A stretch of 64,000 nucleotides of DNA from Stappia sp. 28M-7 (lineage in GTDB: Bacteria; Pseudomonadota; Alphaproteobacteria; Rhizobiales; Stappiaceae): contig NZ_JACMIA010000001.1 in assembly GCF_014252955.1 (NCBI RefSeq), positions 124,001 to 188,000 on the forward strand. The letters are read 5' to 3'. Below the pieces are notes generated by a model. The model saw nothing but the letters and a program-made list of their open reading frames with translations. It was not told where the DNA came from and did not search any database. The position numbers and the translations under genes are program-made. This document shows positions 1-8,138 of the stretch, in pieces (the stretch's first letter is position 1; every line of letters begins with the position of its first letter).

Positions 1-159
1 GGTGATCGGGTTCTGCGCCCAGATGGTCGGGAAGCCGGTGATGGCGCCGCTGCCCGCGACAAGGCCGGCGGCGGCCGCGCCGGTCTTCAGCAGCGTGCGG
101 CGGGAGAGCCCGCCGGTACCGGCGGCGGTCTTGCTGGTCGGTGTCGTCGTCATTGTCAT
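1..159 (-). CDS. ABC transporter substrate-binding protein, N-terminal part (cut by window edge)
   Basis: Only the first 53 codons are visible. They encode a Tat export signal: an N-region, the twin-arginine motif SRRTLLK near residue 19, a hydrophobic Ala/Gly-rich core, and a likely cleavage zone before FPTIWAQ. Tat-exported periplasmic binding proteins of the spermidine/putrescine/iron (PotD-like) class often begin this way. The gene lies 32 bp downstream of the ABC ATPase gene on the same strand, so I infer it is the binding protein of that importer. An AGAGGGGA Shine-Dalgarno sequence precedes the ATG at 159. An alternative ATG two codons inside (153) is possible. The substrate cannot be inferred from this fragment. 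Confidence 0.72.
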   Translation of the reverse strand, partial: MTMTTTPTSKTAAGTGGLSRRTLLKTGAAAAGLVAGSGAITGFPTIWAQNPIT

Positions 160-191
160 TTCCCCTCTTTGTGATGGTCGGCCTTGGTTTT

Positions 192-1280
192 TCAGGAAGC
201 GAGACGGCCGAGGACGATGGCGTCCTCCCGGTTCCACGCGAGCGGCGCCGCATCGCCGACCTTCACGGGCGCGGCGAAGAAATCGGTGTCGCTGACGATT
301 GCTGTGAAGTCGTCCACGCCGGCTCCGGCGACGGTGAGCTTCACCGACGAGCCGCGATATTCGACGTTCTCGACGACGCCGGTGAAGCCGAGGCCAGGCG
401 CCGAGGCCGGGCCGATCCGCACCCGGTCGGTGCGCACGGCAATGTCGATGGGCGCGTCCGCGTCGTGCGGCGCGCCTATGGCGGAAAACAGCCCGCCGCC
501 CGCCGGGGCGATGCTGACGCCGCGCTCGTCACGGCCCGCAAGGCGCCCGGAAATGACATTGTGATCGCCCATGAAGCGGGCGACGAAGGCAGTGGCGGGC
601 CGCTCGAACACGTCACGCGGCGGGGCCGCCTGCTCGATCCGCCCGGCATTCATCACGACGATCACGTCGGCGAGCGCCATCGCCTCTTCCTGCGAGTGGG
701 TGACATGCACGAAGGTGATGCCGAGCGAGGCCTGCAGCCGCTTCAGCTCGGCGCGCATCTTCACCTTCAGGAACGGGTCGAGCGCCGACAGCGGCTCGTC
801 GAGCAGCAAGGCTTGCGGATCGGTGATCAAGGCACGGGCGAGCGCCACACGCTGCTGCTGGCCGCCCGACAGCTGCGCCGGCCGGCGCGAGGCGTAGGGC
901 TCCATATGCACCAGCTGCAGCATCTCCAGCGCACGCCGCCGCCGCTCTTCCCTGGCCACGCCCTTCATCTTCAGGCTGAAGGCGACATTGTCGGTGACGT
1001 CGAGATGCGGAAACAGCGCGTAGGACTGGAACATCATCGAGGTGCCGCGCCGCGCCGGCGGCAGGTCGGTCACCACCTGGTTGCCGAGCCGCACATCGCC
1101 TCCTGAGATGCTTTCGTGGCCTGCGATCATCCGCAGCGTCGTGCTCTTGCCGCAGCCCGACGGCCCCAGCAGGCAGCAATAGCTGCCGGCCGGGATCTTC
1201 AGGCTGATCGCATGCACGGCCGTGGTCGACCCGTAGACCTTGGTGACGGAGGCAATGTCGATGGCGGCAGCCTTGCTCAT
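192..1280 (-). CDS. ABC transporter ATP-binding protein, PotA/FbpC-like
   Basis: Cytoplasmic ATPase of an importer. Walker A GPSGCGKST is at residues 39-47, the Q-loop at MMFQSYALFP, the signature LSGGQQQR at about 137-144, and Walker B LLLDEP at about 158-163, followed by the D-loop and the switch His in HVTHSQ. The roughly 120 residues after the nucleotide-binding domain fit a TOBE-type regulatory domain, as in polyamine, iron and 2-aminoethylphosphonate importers. Length (362 aa) is normal. The frame stays open upstream, but the start at 1280 (MSKAAAIDIAS) has an AGAGGGGA ribosome site and begins just before the first strand of the domain. It is first in a minus-strand operon with the Tat-exported binding protein. 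Substrate unknown. Confidence 0.9.
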   Translation of the reverse strand: MSKAAAIDIASVTKVYGSTTAVHAISLKIPAGSYCCLLGPSGCGKSTTLRMIAGHESISGGDVRLGNQVVTDLPPARRGTSMMFQSYALFPHLDVTDNVAFSLKMKGVAREERRRRALEMLQLVHMEPYASRRPAQLSGGQQQRVALARALITDPQALLLDEPLSALDPFLKVKMRAELKRLQASLGITFVHVTHSQEEAMALADVIVVMNAGRIEQAAPPRDVFERPATAFVARFMGDHNVISGRLAGRDERGVSIAPAGGGLFSAIGAPHDADAPIDIAVRTDRVRIGPASAPGLGFTGVVENVEYRGSSVKLTVAGAGVDDFTAIVSDTDFFAAPVKVGDAAPLAWNREDAIVLGRLAS

Positions 1281-1412
1281 ATGCGGTCCCCTCTGACGTG
1301 CATGCTGCAATGCATCATGCGTGCCAGTCGCATCGCGCGGGCGCTTCGTCAGGAATCGCAAGGGTTTCGGGGGAGGTTGCGGCAGCCCGCTGAATGAGCG
1401 GCTTGCTGCGCT

Positions 1413-1464
1413 GCACAGATTCTGTGCGATTGTCTGCAAAGCATGAAAAGATTGTATGCAATCT
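1413..1464. promoter_or_regulatory. Palindromic operator-like sites between the ABC operon and the GntR gene
   Basis: Three elements lie in the divergent intergenic region. At 1413-1427 there is a perfect 15-base palindrome, GCACAGA-T-TCTGTGC. At 1429-1440 lies ATTGTCTGCAAA, and at 1451-1462 ATTGTATGCAAT, which sits in the longer inverted repeat AGATTG-TATG-CAATCT at 1449-1464. The last two share ATTGT-N-TGCAA and their centres are 22 bp apart, about two helical turns. FCD-type GntR regulators commonly bind ATTGTATACAAT-like sites, so autoregulation by the adjacent regulator is the natural inference. Confidence 0.55.
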
Positions 1465-1538
1465 AGTCAGTGGGTCGTGTGCGGTCCCTGTGCGCGGCGA
1501 GCGAAACGCGCTACAAGAACGGCAGGGAATCACATGCC

Positions 1539-2252
1539 ATGACCGCTCACGATCATGCCGCCGCCGGCGGCCAGCTCTCCGACGACCGCGCCGGTGCGAT
1601 CCGCGACCGGCTGCGCCTGGCCATTGTCGGGCGCAAGCTGGCACCCGGCACCAAGCTGTCGGAGGCCGAGGTCGGCGCCCTGTTCGACGTCAGCCGCACG
1701 GTCGTGCGCGCGGCGCTGCAGATGCTGGCCTTCGAGGGGCTGGTGCGCAGCGAGCGCAATCGTGGCGCCTTCGTCGCCAATCCCTCGCCCGACGAGGCGC
1801 GGCAGATCTTCGCCTCCCGCCGCCTGATCGAGCCGGGCATCGCCCGCGAGGCCTGCGCCCGCGTCGATGCGGCCACGCTGGAGCGTTTCGCCGCGCTGAT
1901 CGCCGAGGAAGCGAGCCAGATCGCCGCTGCCGGACCGCAGGCGCGCCAGGCGGAGATCAAGGCATCCGGAGATTTCCACCTGCTGCTGGCCGAGGTGGCG
2001 GGCAACGCCATCCTGCACCGCTTCATGGAGGAGCTGGTGGCCCGCTCCTCGCTGGTGATTGCGCTGTACGGGCGCTCGGATGCTTCCAGCTGCGCCCATG
2101 CCGAGCATCGCGGCATCCTCGACGCGCTGGCCGCGGGCGATGCGGACCGGCTCGCCCGGCTGGTCGGCGAACATATCGACCATATCGAGGCCGATCTCGA
2201 CCTTGCCCCGCAGGGGCGGGCGCCGGCGCTGAAGGATGCGCTCGGTCTCTAG
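1539..2252 (+). CDS. GntR family transcriptional regulator with FCD ligand domain
   Basis: Winged-helix repressor of the FadR/VanR branch. The N-terminal GntR domain (about residues 15-80) contains LAPGTKLSEAEVGALFDVSRTVVRAALQML. The C-terminal all-helical FCD effector domain (about 90-220) starts at ARQIFASRRLIEPGIAREA and has the family's metal-site Asp/His residues (DFHLLLAEVAGN and EHRGILDALAAGD). At 237 aa it is full length. Start at 1539 (MTAHDHAAA) is chosen because GGCAGGGA precedes it by about 10 bases; the longer frame from 1470 has no recognisable start context. It is divergent from the ABC importer operon and probably controls it. The stop overlaps the convergent cfa-like gene by 4 bp. 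Confidence 0.88.
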   Translation: MTAHDHAAAGGQLSDDRAGAIRDRLRLAIVGRKLAPGTKLSEAEVGALFDVSRTVVRAALQMLAFEGLVRSERNRGAFVANPSPDEARQIFASRRLIEPGIAREACARVDAATLERFAALIAEEASQIAAAGPQARQAEIKASGDFHLLLAEVAGNAILHRFMEELVARSSLVIALYGRSDASSCAHAEHRGILDALAAGDADRLARLVGEHIDHIEADLDLAPQGRAPALKDALGL

Positions 2253-3472
2253 GTCTTCGGTTTCGTCTCGCGCGCCTCGGCCGCCCGCTCCGCCTCGAAC
2301 ATGTAGTCCCGGGTGATCGGCACCGTGTCGATCCGCTTTGCCAGCTGCAGCTGGAACACCATGTTGGTGCGCCGCCGGAAGCCGACCTCGCACAGCGCCA
2401 GATAGAATTCCCACATCCTGAGGAAACGCGCGTCGTAGATCTTCAGAACCTCGTCGCTGCGGGCGAGGAACCGCTCACGCCAGTGGCGCAGCGTCTCCGC
2501 ATAGTGCAGCCGCAGGATCTCGACATCGGTGGCATACAGCCCGGTCTTCTCCACTTCGGTGAACACTTCCGACATCGCCGGCAGGTCGGCGCCGGGAAAA
2601 ATGTACTTGCGGATGAAAGGGTTGATCGGAGCAGGCACGTCCGAATAGCCGATGGCGTGGATCAGCGCGACGCCGTCCTCGGCAAGCAGCTCGCGCAGCT
2701 TGGAGAAGTATTCCAGGTAATGCCGCTTGCCGACATGCTCGAACATGCCGACCGAGACGATCCGGTCGAACGGGCCCTGCTGCTCGCGGTAGTCCTTGAG
2801 GTGAAACGAGACCCGCTCGCCAGCCGGCGAGCGGGCAGCGCGTGCGCTTGCGTGGGCATACTGCTCCTCGCTCAGCGTCACGCCGGTCACCTCGGCGCCG
2901 TGCTCCTCGGCAAGGTAGAGCGCCAGCCCGCCCCAGCCCGAGCCGATGTCGAGGACCTTCAGGCCCGGCCGGTCGAGCATCAGCTTGGCCGCGATATGCC
3001 GCTTCTTGTTGAGCTGCGCCTCTTCCAGCGTGTCGTCGGGCGAGCGGAAATAGGCGCAGGAATACTGGCGGTCGCTGTCGAGAAAGAGATCGTAGAGTGC
3101 CGGCGACAGGTCGTAGTGATGGGCGACGTTGCGCCGGGCCCGCCCCATCGGATTGGACTGTTTCAGCCGGGCGGTGGCGCGCTCCAGCAGCGACATCCAG
3201 GGATGGCTGGCCTCGGTACCGTAGTTGCGGGCAAGCAGGTCGAGAAACTCGTACAGCCTGCCGTCGTCGACCGACAGGCTGCCGTCCATATAGGCTTCGC
3301 CGATGCCGAGCACCGGGTTGCGGACCAACTGCCAGTCGGAGGCCTGCGGCGACAGGCGGACGGTTGCGACCGGCTCCGAGCCGTCACCGAGAAGATGGCG
3401 GCGGCCGGTCCTGTCGATCACGGCAAGGCTGCCGCGGCGAAGGATGGTGCGAAGGATGCGCAGGAAGATCAT
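2249..3472 (-). CDS. cfa: Cyclopropane-fatty-acyl-phospholipid synthase family methyltransferase
   Basis: SAM-dependent enzyme that adds a methylene bridge across double bonds of membrane phospholipid acyl chains. The N-terminal lipid-binding region (about 1-110) is followed by the family hallmark NVAHHYDLSPALYDLFLD (about 115-132), the catalytic-region sequence QYSCAYFRSPDDTLEEAQ (about 136-153), and the SAM-binding motif VLDIGSGWGGLAL (about 173-185). The C-terminal half carries the family motifs FIRKYIFPGADLP and HYAETLRHWRERF. The 407 aa length matches the family. It converges with the GntR gene and shares its last 4 bp. It may be the true Cfa or one of the related Cfa-like paralogues that alphaproteobacteria often have. 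Confidence 0.9.
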   Translation of the reverse strand: MIFLRILRTILRRGSLAVIDRTGRRHLLGDGSEPVATVRLSPQASDWQLVRNPVLGIGEAYMDGSLSVDDGRLYEFLDLLARNYGTEASHPWMSLLERATARLKQSNPMGRARRNVAHHYDLSPALYDLFLDSDRQYSCAYFRSPDDTLEEAQLNKKRHIAAKLMLDRPGLKVLDIGSGWGGLALYLAEEHGAEVTGVTLSEEQYAHASARAARSPAGERVSFHLKDYREQQGPFDRIVSVGMFEHVGKRHYLEYFSKLRELLAEDGVALIHAIGYSDVPAPINPFIRKYIFPGADLPAMSEVFTEVEKTGLYATDVEILRLHYAETLRHWRERFLARSDEVLKIYDARFLRMWEFYLALCEVGFRRRTNMVFQLQLAKRIDTVPITRDYMFEAERAAEARETKPKT

Positions 3473-3611
3473 GGGTGGGGCTCGCGCTCATGTGGGTCCG
3501 GGTCGGGCCGCCGGGGAGGCGGTCCACATGCACAGGCGAGCGGCGGGAAGACCCGCCGCAGGGCGAGCCTAGCACGCTATCGTTGCCGAGCGAAAGGCGG
3601 CCGATGCAGGC

Positions 3612-4178
3612 CTAGAAACTGGGCGGCGTGCAGGCGCTGACCACGATGCAGGGCTCCGGCCCGACGGCGCGAAAGCGGTGCGGCTCGGTGCTGTCGAAGG
3701 CATAGGCATCGCCCGGCCCCAGGATCTTGCGCTGGTCGCCGACCGTCACCTCCAGCCGGCCGGAGATCACCACGCCGCCCTCCTCGCCATCATGCGACAG
3801 CGGCGCGCGCCCGGTATCGGCGCCGGGCTCGTAGCGTTCATGCAGGATCTGCAACCGCCGGCCGAACAGGTTACCCCCGACCTGGCGGTAGGAAATCCTC
3901 CCCTTGCCGATTTCCTTGAGCTCTTCCGCCTGGAAGAACACCTGCCGCTCGGCGCCGGGCTCGAAGGCGAAGAAGTCGGTGAGGCTGACGGGGATCCCGT
4001 CGAGCACCCGCTTCAGCGCGCCGACGGACGGGTTCATGCGGCCGGACTCGATCAGCGAGATCGTCGCGTTGGTGACGCCGGCCCGTTTGGCCAGCGTCCT
4101 CTGGGACAGGCCGTGCGCGGCGCGCAGCGTCCGCAACCTGCCGCCGATATCGAGTTCCGCATCGCCGCCGTTAGACAT
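3612..4178 (-). CDS. XRE-family regulator with C-terminal cupin domain (PuuR-like)
   Basis: The N-terminal helix-turn-helix (about residues 10-66) includes LRTLRAAHGLSQRTLAKRAGVTNATISLIESGRMNPSVGALKRVLDGI. The C-terminal cupin (about 105-185) carries SHDGEEGGVVISGRLEV and a DAYAFDSTEPHRF metal-site segment. This architecture is that of PuuR, the putrescine-utilisation repressor, and relatives controlling amine or amino acid catabolism. It is divergent from the omega-amino-acid aminotransferase gene 132 bp away, so I infer that it regulates that gene. Length 188 aa is typical. Confidence 0.87.
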   Translation of the reverse strand: MSNGGDAELDIGGRLRTLRAAHGLSQRTLAKRAGVTNATISLIESGRMNPSVGALKRVLDGIPVSLTDFFAFEPGAERQVFFQAEELKEIGKGRISYRQVGGNLFGRRLQILHERYEPGADTGRAPLSHDGEEGGVVISGRLEVTVGDQRKILGPGDAYAFDSTEPHRFRAVGPEPCIVVSACTPPSF

Positions 4179-4194
4179 GTTTACGATCCCGAAC

Positions 4195-4220
4195 GTTTTT
4201 CTGCTCGGGCTAGTAAAAAC
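4195..4220. promoter_or_regulatory. Possible operator between the XRE-cupin and aminotransferase genes
   Basis: A short inverted repeat, GTTTTT (4195-4200) and AAAAAC (4215-4220), lies in the AT-richer divergent promoter region. The arms are low-complexity, so this is only a candidate for XRE-cupin binding. Confidence 0.25.
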
Positions 4221-4310
4221 AATGGCTTGCGAAAATCAAGAAACAGACTGTTTCAGGATGGAAAAAGGGCGCAGGCTGCACGCTGACAAAAAACCGCCAG
4301 AGAGGCCGCC

Positions 4311-5651
4311 ATGGACATGCTGGACGACACGCCCCGGGGCAAGAGCAATCGCAAGCTCGACGCCTACTGGATGCCCTTTACCGCCAACCGCCAGTTCAAG
4401 GCGTCGCCGCGCATGCTGGTCGGTGCCAAGGGGCTGCACTACACCAGCGACGACGGGCGCGAGATCCTCGACGGCACCGCCGGCCTGTGGTGCTGCAATG
4501 CCGGCCACGGCCACACCGAGATCGCCGATGCGGTGCATCGCCAGCTGCTGGAGATGGACTACGCGCCGTCCTTCCAGATGGGCCATCCGCTGGCGTTCGA
4601 ATTCGCCGAGCGGCTCAAGGATCTGGCGCCGGACGGCTTCGAGCACGTCTTCTTCACCGGTTCGGGTTCCGAATCCGTCGACACGGCGCTGAAGATCGCG
4701 CTGGCCTGGCACCGGGCTCGCGGCGAGGGCTCGCGCACCCGCCTGATCGGCCGCGAGCGCGGCTATCACGGCGTCGGCTTCGGCGGCATCTCCGTCGGCG
4801 GCCTCGTCAACAACCGTCGTCATTTCGGCACGCTACTGACCGGCGTCGACCACCTGCCGCATACCCATGCGCCGGAGCACAACGCCTTCTCGCGCGGCCA
4901 GCCGGAATGGGGCGCGCATCTTGCCGATGATCTGGAGCGCCTCGTCGGCCTGCACGGCGCGGAGACCATCGCCGCCGTGATCGTCGAGCCGGTCGCCGGA
5001 TCCACCGGCGTTCTGGTGCCGCCGAAGGGCTACCTGCAGCGCCTGCGCGAGATCTGCGACAAGCACGGCATCCTGTTGATCTTCGACGAGGTGATCACCG
5101 GGTTCGGCCGCCTCGGCACGCCCTTCGCCTCGCAGTTCTTCGGCGTCATGCCGGACATCTTCACCACGGCCAAGGGCCTGACCAACGGCGCGGTGCCGAT
5201 GGGCGCGGTCTTCACCACCGACCGCATCCACGATGCCTTCATGAACGGGCCGGAAGGCACGATCGAGCTGTTCCACGGCTACACCTATTCGGGCCACCCG
5301 ATCGCCTGTGCCGCCGGCCTTGCCACGCTCGACATCTACGAGCGCGACGGGCTGCTGACCCGCGCCGCCTCCATCGCTCCGGCCTGGGAAGAGGCGCTGC
5401 ACGGGTTGAAGGACGCGCCGCATGTGATCGACATCCGCAATCTCGGCCTGATCGGCGGCATCGAGCTCGCCTCGCGCCCCGGCGCGCCGGGCGCGCGCGC
5501 CTACGACGTGTTCACGGCCTGCTTCCAGGAAGGCTGCATGATCCGCGTCACCGGCGATGTCATCGCCATGTCGCCGCCGCTCTCCATCGGCGAGGCGGAG
5601 ATCGCTCAGCTGATCGGCACGCTGCGCAAGGTGCTCGAGCGCACGCAGTAA
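4311..5651 (+). CDS. Class III aminotransferase, beta-alanine (omega-amino acid):pyruvate type
   Basis: PLP enzyme that moves an amino group from an omega-amino acid or amine to pyruvate. It opens with DAYWMPFTANRQFK (about 17-30), characteristic of the omega-APT/BauA branch. Class III features follow: GSGSESVDTALKIA (about 117-130), the phosphate and ring region RGYHGVGFGGISVGG, the Asp motif LIFDEVITGFGR (about 256-267), and the Schiff-base lysine K288 in FTTAKGLTNGAVPMG. Length 446 aa is normal. Start 4311 has GAGAGG upstream; MDML gives a second possible Met at codon 3. Its neighbour is a divergent PuuR-like regulator, which supports a role in beta-alanine or polyamine breakdown. The exact amine donor is uncertain. 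Confidence 0.9.
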   Translation: MDMLDDTPRGKSNRKLDAYWMPFTANRQFKASPRMLVGAKGLHYTSDDGREILDGTAGLWCCNAGHGHTEIADAVHRQLLEMDYAPSFQMGHPLAFEFAERLKDLAPDGFEHVFFTGSGSESVDTALKIALAWHRARGEGSRTRLIGRERGYHGVGFGGISVGGLVNNRRHFGTLLTGVDHLPHTHAPEHNAFSRGQPEWGAHLADDLERLVGLHGAETIAAVIVEPVAGSTGVLVPPKGYLQRLREICDKHGILLIFDEVITGFGRLGTPFASQFFGVMPDIFTTAKGLTNGAVPMGAVFTTDRIHDAFMNGPEGTIELFHGYTYSGHPIACAAGLATLDIYERDGLLTRAASIAPAWEEALHGLKDAPHVIDIRNLGLIGGIELASRPGAPGARAYDVFTACFQEGCMIRVTGDVIAMSPPLSIGEAEIAQLIGTLRKVLERTQ

Positions 5652-5672
5652 AGCGCAGGCGGGGCGTCAGCC

Positions 5673-6608
5673 CTAGGACACAGCAGTCGGCCCGGGCACC
5701 TCGTCCGGGCCGCCGGCCTCGGCCCATAGCCGCGCCAGCTTGTCCGGATTGCGGACCAGATAGATCGCCTGCACGCGGCCATCCGCGACCTCGACGGCTG
5801 TCGCCTGCCGGGTGCCGTCCGCTTCCAGGGCAAGTTCCCCGGGCAGTCCGTTGAGCTGCACCCGGCAGCGCCAGGCGGGCGGGCGGCCGAACTTGCGCGC
5901 CACGCCGGCAAAGAAACGGGCAATGCGCAGGGCGCCGCGGATCAGGTTGCGGGCCGCGATCTTCTGCCCGCCGCCGTCCGAATGCAGCACCGCGCCTTCG
6001 GCCAGCAAGCGGCTCAGCTCCTCGACATCGTTCTGCCGTGCCGCGTTCAGGAAGGCGGACGCCACGGCTTCGTGCTCCTGTTCATCGACGGAAAAACGCG
6101 GCCGCGCCTTGCGGATATTGTCGCGGGCCCGGCTGGCGAGCTGCCGGCAGGCGGCCTCGCTGCGCCCCAGCGAGGCGGCGATCTCGCCGAAGCCGATATC
6201 GAAGACGTCGTGGAGCAGGAAAGCCGCCCGTTCCAGCGGCGAAAGCCGCTCCAGCGCCAGCATCAGCGCGAAGGAAATGTCGGAGGCGAAGGTCTCTTCC
6301 GGCGGCTCGGCAGGTGCGCCGCCGGCCGCGCCGAGCATCGGTTCCGGCAACCAGGGGCCGTCATAGGCCGCCTGTTCGCGCCGGCGCCGCCGCAGCCGGT
6401 CGAGGCAAAGGCGGGTGACGACGGTGGACAGGAACGCCTCCGGCTCCTCGACCTTGCTGCGGTCCGTGCGCTGCCAGCGCAGCCAGGCGTCCTGGACCAC
6501 GTCTTCGGCATCGGCGCGCAGGCCGGTCATCCGGTAGGCGAGGCCGGTAAGCCGGCCCCGCACCTTCTCGAACGTGTCTACCGCGTCGCTCGCGGCGTCA
6601 TGCTGCAT
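5673..6608 (-). CDS. ECF41-family RNA polymerase sigma factor with SnoaL-like C-terminal extension
   Basis: Extracytoplasmic-function sigma factor. Region 2 (about 12-78) has YRMTGLRADAEDVVQDAWLRW; region 4 (about 120-172) has LSPLERAAFLLHDVFDIGFGEIAASLGRSEAACRQLASRAR. The hallmarks of ECF41 are all present: WLPEP in the linker (86-90), DGGGQK (about 211-216), and NPDKL near the C-terminus (287-291). In ECF41 proteins the SnoaL_2-like extension, rather than a separate anti-sigma factor, modulates activity. Its start overlaps the upstream carboxymuconolactone-decarboxylase-like gene by 11 bp, so both are co-transcribed from the ECF41 promoter at 7096-7122. Confidence 0.93.
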   Translation of the reverse strand: MQHDAASDAVDTFEKVRGRLTGLAYRMTGLRADAEDVVQDAWLRWQRTDRSKVEEPEAFLSTVVTRLCLDRLRRRRREQAAYDGPWLPEPMLGAAGGAPAEPPEETFASDISFALMLALERLSPLERAAFLLHDVFDIGFGEIAASLGRSEAACRQLASRARDNIRKARPRFSVDEQEHEAVASAFLNAARQNDVEELSRLLAEGAVLHSDGGGQKIAARNLIRGALRIARFFAGVARKFGRPPAWRCRVQLNGLPGELALEADGTRQATAVEVADGRVQAIYLVRNPDKLARLWAEAGGPDEVPGPTAVS

Positions 6609-7062
6609 CGGCCTTGCTCGTTCCCTTCGGGTGTTCGCTGCGAAAACCCACCGCCAGCCGGTTCCAGGCGTTGATGGTGCAGATCAGCATCGACAGTTGT
6701 ACCCGCTCCGCCTCGTCGAAATGCTCGGCGATGCCGGCGTAATCCTCGTCCGGCGCGCCGGTCTGCGCAAGCAGGGTCAGCGCCTCTGTCCACGCAAGCG
6801 CGGCCCGCTCGCGCGGCGAGTAGAGCGAGGATTCGCGCCAGGCCGGCAGCAGGTCGAGCCGGGTCTGGTCCATGCCGCCGGCCCGCGCGTCGCGCGAATG
6901 CATGTGGAGGCAGTAGGCGCAGCCGTTGATCTGCGAGGCGCGCAGCTTCACCAGCTCGACGAGCTCGCGTTCCAGCGTGCCGCCGCGCGCGGCCGCGTCG
7001 AGCGCGAGCATCTGTTTCAGCATGTCGGGGGCGATATTGTAGTAGTCGAGACGGGCAGTCAT
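6598..7062 (-). CDS. Carboxymuconolactone decarboxylase/AhpD-like protein, ECF41 partner
   Basis: AhpD-like fold protein of 154 aa with the active-site CxxC plus His arrangement, NGCAYCLHMHSRDARAGG (about residues 46-63), typical of peroxidase-related or redox members. WTEALTLLA and the following helices complete the domain. Such proteins are the standard genomic partner and target of ECF41 sigma factors. Start 7062 (MTARLDYYN) is chosen over the upstream in-frame start at 7089 because the ECF41 promoter ends at 7096, making 7089 too close to or upstream of the transcript start. It overlaps the sigma factor gene by 11 bp. The natural substrate of this class is unknown. Confidence 0.88.
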   Translation of the reverse strand: MTARLDYYNIAPDMLKQMLALDAAARGGTLERELVELVKLRASQINGCAYCLHMHSRDARAGGMDQTRLDLLPAWRESSLYSPRERAALAWTEALTLLAQTGAPDEDYAGIAEHFDEAERVQLSMLICTINAWNRLAVGFRSEHPKGTSKADAA

Positions 7063-7095
7063 GGGAGGTCTCCAGTGCGTTGGTGTCACTCCTTA

Positions 7096-7122
7096 GACGC
7101 TCGGGCTCCGCCTGCTGTGACA
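7096..7122 (-). promoter_or_regulatory. ECF41-dependent promoter, TGTCACA-N16-CGTC
   Basis: Read on the minus strand, TGTCACA (7122-7116) and CGTC (7099-7096) are separated by exactly 16 bases. This is the published ECF41 promoter consensus with no mismatch. It lies 34 bp upstream of the carboxymuconolactone-decarboxylase-like gene and so drives both that gene and the sigma factor gene, implying autoregulation. Confidence 0.88.
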
Positions 7123-7211
7123 TGGCGCGTAAAAAAAATCTGCCCTCTCGTGCGGGGGCCGCTTCCCGCCGATTTCGAGCGCCTGTCCCCGTCCTTTGCC
7201 TTTTGCGGAAA

Positions 7212-7271
7212 TCGAGACGGATTTTGCAAAATTCCGTCTCGAAATCGCGAAATTTCGAGAATGGCCTCTCG
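7212..7271. repeat. Cluster of overlapping, mutually exclusive inverted repeats
   Basis: Hairpin A: TCGAGACGGA (7212-7221) with TCCGTCTCGA (7233-7242), perfect 10-base arms around a TTTTGCAAAAT loop. Hairpin B: TCTCGAAAT (7237-7245) with ATTTCGAGA (7252-7260), perfect 9-base arms that overlap the right arm of A, so both cannot form at once in one RNA. Hairpin C: CGAGA (7256-7260) with TCTCG (7267-7271). TCTCGAARTCGC also recurs directly at 7237 and 7267, 30 bp apart. The cluster lies in the non-coding 7123-7422 gap between the ECF41 promoter and the end of the Coq7 gene. Nothing else is seen in that gap. Confidence 0.6.
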
Positions 7272-7422
7272 AAGTCGCTGAACCATCGCCTCCGGGCCGT
7301 CGATCCGAATTCGGGCCGAGTGAGGGGCGGTTCGGGCGCCCGCACGAGCGCGCCTCGGGTCAGCGATGGAAAAATGCGATGTCAGACAAGCGAAGATTTC
7401 GGTTGATCGGGATCCTGGGGGA

Positions 7423-8025
7423 TTAGTTTCTGGCCCTGGCCATTTCCGCGCGCATCCAGCTGGAATCGCCCCAGGTCGAAAGCCAGATCATCAGGTCGGT
7501 CAGGCCACTGACGAGCGGCAGCAGCAGGGCGCGGGAAAGGCCGCGCGCCTGCTGGTTGTTCTCGGCCTCGCGCAGATGCGTCAGCTCCTCTTGCTGGATC
7601 GAGGCGATGAGGGCGTGCAGCTGCGGATCACGGTCGGCAAGGAAGGCGAGCTGGTCCTCCAGGTGGCGGTGGACGGTGCTTTCCACGGCCTCGGTGCAGA
7701 TCCAGACCGTGTTGCGCCCGCCGAGCGCGGTCAGGGCGCCGAGCACATAGCCGCCGAGGCTCCAGAGCGACATGATCCGGCACGGCCGGGCGCCGCGCGC
7801 GGGCATCGCCTCACGAAACAGGCGGCAATGGTCGATCTCGTCGGCGCGCATCTCTTCCAGGGCCGGCACGATGTCGGGATAGAGGCGCCGGGCGACCGCG
7901 ATCTGGGCACCGTAGATCCGGATCGCGCCGAACTCGCCCGCGTGGTTGACCTTGAGAATGCGGCGGATAGTGAGCTGCGGATCGCGGACGCGGGTGTCGG
8001 GCGCGACTGGCAGACTGGTCTTCAT
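7423..8025 (-). CDS. coq7: Coq7 family demethoxyubiquinone hydroxylase
   Basis: Di-iron carboxylate enzyme for the penultimate hydroxylation in ubiquinone synthesis, expected to be membrane-associated. The protein has two ferritin-like repeats with the iron ligands visible: KVNHAGEFGAIRIYGAQ (near residue 25), ADEIDHCRLF, ICTEAVESTVHRH, and QQEELTHLREAE. Length 200 aa matches bacterial Coq7. The start at 8025 (MKTSLPVAP) is chosen because the 10 codons before it have no family support. No strong Shine-Dalgarno sequence is seen. It is monocistronic, with the catabolic operon upstream closed by a terminator-like hairpin. Confidence 0.9.
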   Translation of the reverse strand: MKTSLPVAPDTRVRDPQLTIRRILKVNHAGEFGAIRIYGAQIAVARRLYPDIVPALEEMRADEIDHCRLFREAMPARGARPCRIMSLWSLGGYVLGALTALGGRNTVWICTEAVESTVHRHLEDQLAFLADRDPQLHALIASIQQEELTHLREAENNQQARGLSRALLLPLVSGLTDLMIWLSTWGDSSWMRAEMARARN

Positions 8026-8138
8026 CGATGTCGCTCGCCCCTTGCCGCCGATCAACGCAGCGACCAGTACAGAAAGAGCGGCGGCAACTCGTCAAGAGGA
8101 GGGGAGCACGCTTTTCGGATGCGTGGACCGAAAACGGC

